Below are positions 57,282 through 64,000 of a stretch of 64,000 nt of DNA, piece by piece. Position 1 is the stretch's first letter. Each line of letters begins with the position of its first letter. This DNA is from Gnetum montanum (Eukaryota; Streptophyta; Gnetopsida; Gnetales; Gnetaceae). Position numbers and translations under genes: made by a program. The notes beneath the pieces are model-generated. The model ran no database searches. It worked only from the letters and a program-made list of their open reading frames with translations, and was not told the origin of the DNA. The DNA lies in NCBI GenBank assembly GCA_015680685.1, contig MNCI01025456.1, positions 527,858 through 591,857 of the forward strand, in the 5' to 3' direction.

Positions 57282-60200
57282 ATGGCGTCCAAGATGAGCA
57301 TCGATTTCAAGCAAATTGTAGGCGGGATCTTGACCATCACCATGTTTGTGATGCTGGGGAATATGATCAGGAGGGAGCATTTTAGCAGTGACATTAGTGA
57401 CACAACTTTTCCCTACGAGGTATACGTAGCTGCGATTGTGAAATGCTGTTTTTTCTTTCTTTCTTTTTTTTCTAAACCTCTGTGAACTGGTTTTTGGGCT
57501 GTCAAAGTAGAAACTAGTTGTGTTGTAACTGGATTTTCCTGCGTTACATGATTAGGGTGAGGAGAAATTGTCAAATACATCCAATGTTGCAGATGATGTT
57601 GGTTCTACCTCCAGTCAAGAATATTCCAAGTTGTGGGTTCCATCTGGAAGCCCTTTGAATCCATGCTGGACCGATAAACTCACAGGTAGTTATGTACATA
57701 GAGCAAAGATTCGTGTTGGTTAGTGTAGGTTCTTTGTCCTGCCACAACCTTTTTTTTTCTGGAGAATTTAGCTAATTGATTTAGTTTAGAAAGATCTTAG
57801 CATACGTAAATGCTTGATCCTTTTTAAAAAACTTGCATTTGAAATTGATCAGATCTCACCAACTGTAACAGATAAAGGAGAGAGCAAAGGATTTGTTCAA
57901 TTCGTTCTGTCCCACGGTCCCCATTTTCATTCTTCCCAGGTACGAAAATTTAGTTAGTTCTGGTTAATTTAATCCAAGAGATTTCTAATTATATTCAGGA
58001 TCTTTCGTTTTTACGCTTTTTGTATTTACTGCATTAGCGTTGCTGTATATTTTTTGTTGACAGTATCGTCATCTAAGATTTGTACCGTTATCTTGTCTGG
58101 GCTTTACGTATCCGGATTCATAATTTCTGGTTGTTCTATTTCGTGTCTGGCCATAACTATTAAATCTCTTTTTACTGCAAGCGACATGGTTGTTTTATGA
58201 ACTAGGTTGTCTCTATTTTCCCCATAGAGAATGTAAGAAGTAAGAAATCTTTCTTTTAGTAATGGTCTCTCTTAGTATCTCTGTCACACTACCTTACCTG
58301 AGTATTATACAGTTTTCACCGCATAGCCACTGTTGCCCTTATTACATAGATATTGATTATCCTTATTTCATCTTCTATTCCACATGGTCTTCGAGTTACT
58401 GGTGTTGTTGCCCAATCGCTTGTTTGGACTTTAGTTGAGGTATGTACTCAATGGTAATTCATTTGGCTTTTTTGGGGTTTCCTTGAGGCATATGTGTCGA
58501 TGAACCCCACATTGGTCACCCTTCTCAACTTTGAATATTCTCATCACAGCTTTATCATTGTTTGGATTCCAGATTAGGTTTCCAGGTATATTCATCTAAA
58601 ACATGTCTAATTCAAAACACCTCATTTGGCTTTGTAATGACAGATTCACAAGGATACCAGCTAACATGAAATTAGTGGAACGTGGGTGTCACAAATGCCT
58701 AATACAATGTTTGTTTGACCAAGAAGTGTTTCACCAGGAACTATTTTCCAGAAAATTTAACTCATATTGATTATTACTTATTCTAGCCATATGGCTAACG
58801 CACATCTACTTAGTTGAATATCACATCTACAATAGTTTTCGTGATTGAATGATGATGCATTATACAATTTCAAAATAAAGTTGGCTTGGCTTTTATACCA
58901 CATTACGACTTGTATCTCTTTTTATATTATATTTGTTCACTGTTTGGTTGAGATTCTTAATCTATCATTTTATCTTTAACCTTCATGTAGGCATTTCAAT
59001 TAAGACTTGTGAATTGTGTACTGGAGGATACAAGGTGAATCTAACGGTGATAATTAGATAAAAAGAACCCTGTAAAAGACATGACTAGAACAGAATTCTG
59101 TCCAGTAGGTCTGAGTGGTTTCCCAATGGACATAATATAAAACTTATGTTTCTTCAATTATGTTGGATACCAACCCATGAAATACTTAAATGAAAATGAA
59201 ATTTCATTTCTAACAGAAATCATTTTTTGAAGATTTAAATTTGCTGTATTTCTCAGAGGGAGATAGTTTTTTAAGTTAACAACTTGACTGGTATAAGAAA
59301 ACTGCATTGTGAATTATGAACTAATACAGCATAAATGGTTCATCACCTAGAAGCTCAATGCTCATCTCACCAAGTGGGGTCCTAGGAGGATCAGTAGGAA
59401 AACAAAAGCCTAACCTCTTTTCAAGTGTCACTGCCCATGTTCAAACTTAGGTCTTATGTCTTGAGAAATAATCACCACCATCACTCCGAATGACTTGGTC
59501 ATGACTGGACTCGATTTAAGCCAGTAAAAGAAATACCTCTCCCATATCGTATTGGATATGAAAATAGCAGGATTTGAATCTAAAGAAAATGTGAAATTGA
59601 AATGAGCATATTTAAATATGAGCATGATGTTTTAAAAAAAATTTCCTCTTTAAAATCTATAGACATTGTAGGAAGTGCACATTTTCCTTCTTGCAAATGC
59701 TCTCTCTGAAATTTCTTGCAATGGTGCAACTTTTCTTTAATCTTTCAGAGGGTTAAGATTCTTAATTTTCTGGTCAGGTAGCAGATGCACTTGTTGTTGC
59801 AAAGTATCTTGGAGCAACTTTAGTGCTTCCTCAAATTAAAGGGAACCCATCAGAAGGAAACAGGTGAGTATCATGAATAATATTGTTATGCTTCATATTT
59901 GTAAAATGAAATTATGGCTGTAGAATCTCATGTAAAATATTTCTCAAGTTTATCAATGATTTCAAAATGATTTTTCCTTTGTATTATAACATATGATTAA
60001 AAATTTGGCGACCATTAAAAATCTCAGGAAAAAGTTACCTTTGTGGGAAAACGTTTTCTGACTTTTAAAAATCATAGGTGACTTTTGCCATTAAATTACG
60101 ACTTTCTCAAAAAAGGACTTGCACCTTAGGAAGAATCACAGTTTATTTAGGCTATATACACTGCTGAGAGCAAACCCAAAATAAAAATAAAAATGCAATT

Positions 60201-63200
60201 GGTTTTCTCTGCTTGTATATTCCATTAGTAATAGTTCAGGCATTGGTGTCCTACCTCTCTATTTTATTCTGTTAAATGTTACACAGAGTGTTTAAACAGT
60301 TGGAAAATTAATTGGATTGAAAGCATCAAAGAATTAGGAAAAGGTTGGCAAGTGGAGCTGGCTTGGGAATAGAAGTCAGAAAAATCATTGATTTTTAGTT
60401 AAAAACAAAGGTTAACATAAAATTTGGGCCAATCCAATTGCCCAAATTCTGATGTGGTGACTTTATCATTGAACCGGCAATCAATTGTCAGTTTGAAAAA
60501 CACTAGTTTCCCCCACCTTATTTCTTGCCATCATTTTTGTATATGTAAGATGTAAGAATGTTTGATGTTGATGCTAGTATGTATCTAGCAAGTTTTTCTT
60601 TTGTTCAAACCAATCAGTGAACTTGTTCAACACAATGTGCTGCTATCTTGACAGTTTGAGGATTTGAAGCATATGAGGCATATCATATAATGGGCTGTCT
60701 TCAATTGTGATATATTTGTCTTTCTTGGTAGCCTGGCCTTTTGATTTAGTTTGAGAATTCTGTATATATACACCTTAATCTTAAAGAATTCCAGGAATTA
60801 AAAAAGTTTGCTGAAAAGGCATGATGCTTACCTCATTGCAAGGACGATTATCCTGTTTTTCTAATTTGATGTTGTTGTTATTATCTGGAAACGTGCAAAC
60901 TTGGAGGGAAAATAGACTCTGTGAGATAATAAGGTATTCTTTATTCAAATAGAGTTGTAGATTATTTGTAAATCTTGAATATTGATATCTTTATTGTTGC
61001 TGATAAATATCTCACTTCATTTATATTAACTAGTTAATTTATTAGTAAATTTTACAACATTTTTTAGTTGCTTCATTTTTTTTTGGGCTTTTTGCATGTT
61101 TGAATGAAATGGACGATGAATGGATGAACATTTTTCATGTTTTTTTGTTACCGACTTTTCCATGATTTTTTCATTTATAAAGCTGTTAAGACATTTTCCT
61201 ATGTTGTTGAAATAACTTTTTCTTGACTTTTCAATCACCGGTTACAGCTGATAGAAGTGGCCTTGTTTATCGCAGCAATTTTTTTTTTGAAAATAAAATT
61301 ATGACCAATGGAATATGTTATAAGAAATCAATAATGGTTTTCTCAATATTTCCAAATTTAGATATAAATCAGGAAATGGATACAAGCATACCTTGGAAAA
61401 ATCCTATCCAAATATGAATGGAGCACAAATAACGTTTGATAGATGACTTTTTTTTAATAATTGGAAGTGGCAAATTGATCATTACTTGGGTTATAGAAAA
61501 ATTAATTCATCCTCTTAATCTTTTTTTTTAGGAAAGAGAAAACCCGGTTCTATAGTGGTTGGGGTACGTTTGAAAAATAAAAAGAACCTCCATGAAACAT
61601 ACTGGAAAAATTAAGAACAACAATGAAGGTGAAGAATGGTAGAACAATCAACTCAAAGTTTACGAGCAAGGAGAGCAAGATCACACCATTCACGTTGGAA
61701 AACCTACCAATACGAGATATCCATGCTATATGATTACGGGATATCCACACTGTATGCACAGCTGTTGTTGCAAGAGTTTTGTGTTTATGCCTCTTTCATT
61801 TGTTTTGGCTTTGAAGAATTCGAGTTATTAAATCATCTAGGGATCTCCAAAGCTAATGTGCACCTGTTAAGTGTATAAGCTCGTTCCAGAAAGATTGGAT
61901 GGTTGGATAACTGAAAAGGCAATGATTATTGGTTTCTGGCTGATCCCCATAATGCACACATGTGCTGTCAGCAATCAATCCTTTATGGGGTAAAGGCACA
62001 TTCACCGGTAGTCTTGCATGTAAGCATTTTGACATAAAAACTTTGTGTTTAGGAATTATAACATCACGCCACCATGACTCTTTTATTGGGTCTTTGATGC
62101 CTGGTGCTAGGCTTGTATTAGGACTCACTCAACTTACATTGAATAGATTGACCCCATTGCACTGCCTGATCTTAAACTCTAATATTTAGTTGAAACCAGG
62201 ATCTTAATTTTCAAAGCTTCTCCATGTTGGACTAGCTCTAATAATGGTAGGGGCATTATGAAACCAAGTATTGTTATAAAGATATTTAGCCCTCATTACT
62301 TGAACCCATGGTTTGTTGCCTGTGTTGAGTTGACAAACTAGCTTTCCAAGTAATGCTAAATTTATGTGATGTAAATGTCTAATACCCCAGCCTCCTTCCT
62401 GGATGGGATGGCAAAGATGATCCCAATTAATTGAGTGAAAACTGTGTTCTTTAGCATGAGACTAGAGAAAATGTCTTTCCAGCTTTTCAAGATGATCAAC
62501 ACTGCTTTTGGAGCTTTATAACAAGACAGAACGGAGCAACTGGAGCCTCCCTGCTTGAGTCAAGAGTTTCTCCTTCCAAGAAGACAATCTTTTATTTATT
62601 TTCTCAATAACTTCCACAAATTGGTTGTCGTACGACCTAAGAATAAAGGAATGCCCAAATATTTAGTAGGGAGTTTGTCTTCCTCACACTGACCTCTAGA
62701 GCAGAAATCTTGGAAAACATTAGTAGGTGTTCCAAAATTAAAAATCCTGCTTTTTGTAAAATTGATTTAAGATCCTGAAGCTTGGGAAAAACATGAAGAC
62801 AAATAAAAGCATAGTTTAACACAGAATCAGTTCCTTGCAGACAAAATAAAATTATCATCAACGAATTGAGCGTGTGTAAAATCAGAACATCCATGAGCTG
62901 GGATGATGCCCTTGAGACGTTGCTATGCTTTGAATTTTCTGAGTATTGCACCAAGCCTCTTCGTCGCAATATAAATAAGGAGAGATTGGGTTGCCCTGGC
63001 GTACCCCATTTTTGGCCATAAAATCATATGTACGTTCTCCATTGAGTTGGAGAGAAAAGTGGGTGCCTTTATAACATTGTCCCAATTTATGAATCCAGTG
63101 TCTTGGAAAACCAAACTTGTGTAACATCGTATCAAGAAATTCTCAGGAAATTTTGTTATAGGCTTTGCTAATATCTAATTTGAGAGTCACACTTGGGGTC

Positions 63201-64000
63201 TTCTGGAGATGAGCCAAATGAAGAATTTCTTGAGGGAGAAGAAACTGATCTAAAATATACCTACCAGGAACAAAACCAGCTTGCTCTGGTGCAATAATTG
63301 ATTGGAGGACTTTACTCACTTGATTTGCCATAAACTTTGATATAATCTTATAGATGGTATATCATAAGCTAACTGGCTGAAAATCTTTGATGTTGCTTGT
63401 CCCAGCTTTTTTCGGGTGCAAAGAGATCCAAGTGGATATTAAATTCACTTAGAATACAATCTATTCTCCAAAATTCAAACACCATATCTGAAATATCTTT
63501 ACCAACAATTTGCTAAAAAAATTTTAAAAATTCAATAGGAAAACTATCTGAACCAGGTGCTTTGTTATTAGCCATTCATCTTGTTATTTTCTATATCATT
63601 TTCGTTTAAACTGAACGAAAGAGGATAGTGTGAAATTAACATATCTGGATTTGTGACCCCGTAAAGTAGATTCAGGAACACCAGGTTTTAATGAGAGAAT
63701 AACTGCAGAATTGCTGCAATGGAAGCCTTCATTTTTCAGATTTTTTTTAAATGGATGAATTTCAAAATTTCTTCTTCGATTGTTCTTTATATTTTTCAAA
63801 TATAATTATCTTTTAAATGATTTGTTAAGTGTAGCATGCTGCATGATTAGTCATACTCACATTGTTGGCTGCAGTGAATTTGGAAATATTTATGATGTTG
63901 ACAAGTTCATGGAAAGCATTAGTGTAGTAGTTGAGGTCGTAAGCCAGTTACCCAAGGACAAAGCAAAGACGACTACCATGGTTAAGGTTCCACACAGGGT
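57282..64000 (+). CDS. GT106 O-fucosyltransferase family gene (MSR-like), 5' part
   Basis: Exons 57282-57419, 57556-57685, 57872-57939, 59778-59863 and 63875-64000 (continuing past the window) join in phase with GT...AG introns. The N-terminus (FKQIVGGILTITMFVMLGN) is a single signal-anchor helix, as in Golgi type II membrane proteins. GFVQFVLSHGPHFHSSQ, VADALVVAKYLGATLVLPQI and GNIYDVDKFMESI are conserved blocks of plant DUF246/GT106 proteins. They resemble Arabidopsis MANNAN SYNTHESIS RELATED (MSR1/MSR2), putative glycosyltransferases promoting mannan synthesis. No stop or frame break is seen. The MSR assignment is from memory of the N-terminal motif, so a sister family member is possible. 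Confidence 0.85.
57940..59777 (+). other. intron 3 of the O-fucosyltransferase gene
   Basis: It is 1.84 kb, GT...AG, AT-rich. No coding trace or recognised transposon was found. Confidence 0.7.
59864..63874 (+). other. intron 4 of the O-fucosyltransferase gene
   Basis: It is 4.0 kb, bounded by GTGAGT and CTGCAG, and contains a LINE fragment on the opposite strand in its second half. Long TE-bearing introns are common in large plant genomes. Confidence 0.8.
61450..63650 (-). mobile_element. L1-type LINE fragment, 5' truncated and decayed
   Basis: The minus strand carries the RT region (NNKAPGSDSFPIEF near 63560, AGFVPGR, LKLDISKAYN, NGVRQGNPISP), a later segment with KINKRLSSWKEKLLTQAGRL near 62600, and the zinc-binding RT-associated domain (61853-62128, WWRDVIIPKHKVFMSKCLHA). 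Endonuclease and ORF1 are missing. Poly-T tracts near 61447 and 61521 on the plus strand could be the poly(A) tail. Many frame changes are present. Confidence 0.82.

Overview
This window is nuclear DNA of a seed plant with a large, transposon-rich genome. The evidence is the nested plant LTR retrotransposons of the Tat and Athila-like Ty3 lineages, a plant L1-type LINE, and one spliced plant gene of the GT106 (DUF246) O-fucosyltransferase family with long introns. A gymnosperm-like genome would fit the intron sizes and the age of the repeats, but the sequence does not settle it.

Layout. (1) 1-18.6 kb: a 17.1-kb Tat-lineage Ty3 element (1029-18160) on the minus strand, inserted into an older, eroded LTR. 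It has LTRs of about 1.3 kb. Its gag-pro frame (16547-12456) and pol frame (RT, RNase H, second RNase H, integrase; 7262-3717) are separated by 5.2 kb. That gap holds a complete but decayed intron-containing gene on the opposite strand (TATA at 7562, eight proposed exons from 7762 to 11986). Splice phases agree at every junction. The encoded protein would have an FCP1/HAD-like domain that has lost its catalytic aspartates, a large middle domain, an acidic segment and a coiled coil. Related AGTTTA-type repeats lie on both sides of this cassette and again beyond the integrase.

(2) 18.6-24 kb: two probable solo LTRs in AT-rich DNA. (3) 24.06-49.16 kb: a nest of elements. The host (E, minus strand, tRNA-iMet-type primer site, no recognisable pol) has its 3' LTR split by an Athila-like element (B, minus strand, 24297-44796, target duplication GAGCC). 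B carries an additional decayed gene downstream of pol, itself hit by a Copia-type solo LTR. B is interrupted by a plus-strand, pol-less relative (A, from 30529). A solo LTR (F) sits in the E interior. A 491-bp block between two single Ns (37268-37758) appears to be placed backwards: turning it round completes the 3' LTR of A with a perfect ATGAT target duplication.

(4) 50.1-55.3 kb: two LTRs that meet end to end, and the 3' half of another Athila-like element (C). (5) 57.28 kb to the window end: the first five exons of a plus-strand O-fucosyltransferase gene resembling MANNAN SYNTHESIS RELATED (MSR), with a decayed LINE in intron 4.

Two patterns cut across the window. Most LTR subfamilies carry their own array of short palindromes just upstream of the U3 TATA box (GCGTATACGC, GATATCGC, GGCCTAGTCGAT or CTCTAAT-T-ATTAGAG). 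Premature stops in the decayed coding regions are mostly TAG or TAA where glutamine is expected, as C-to-T decay of methylated CAG/CAA would produce. The only apparently intact host gene is the O-fucosyltransferase.
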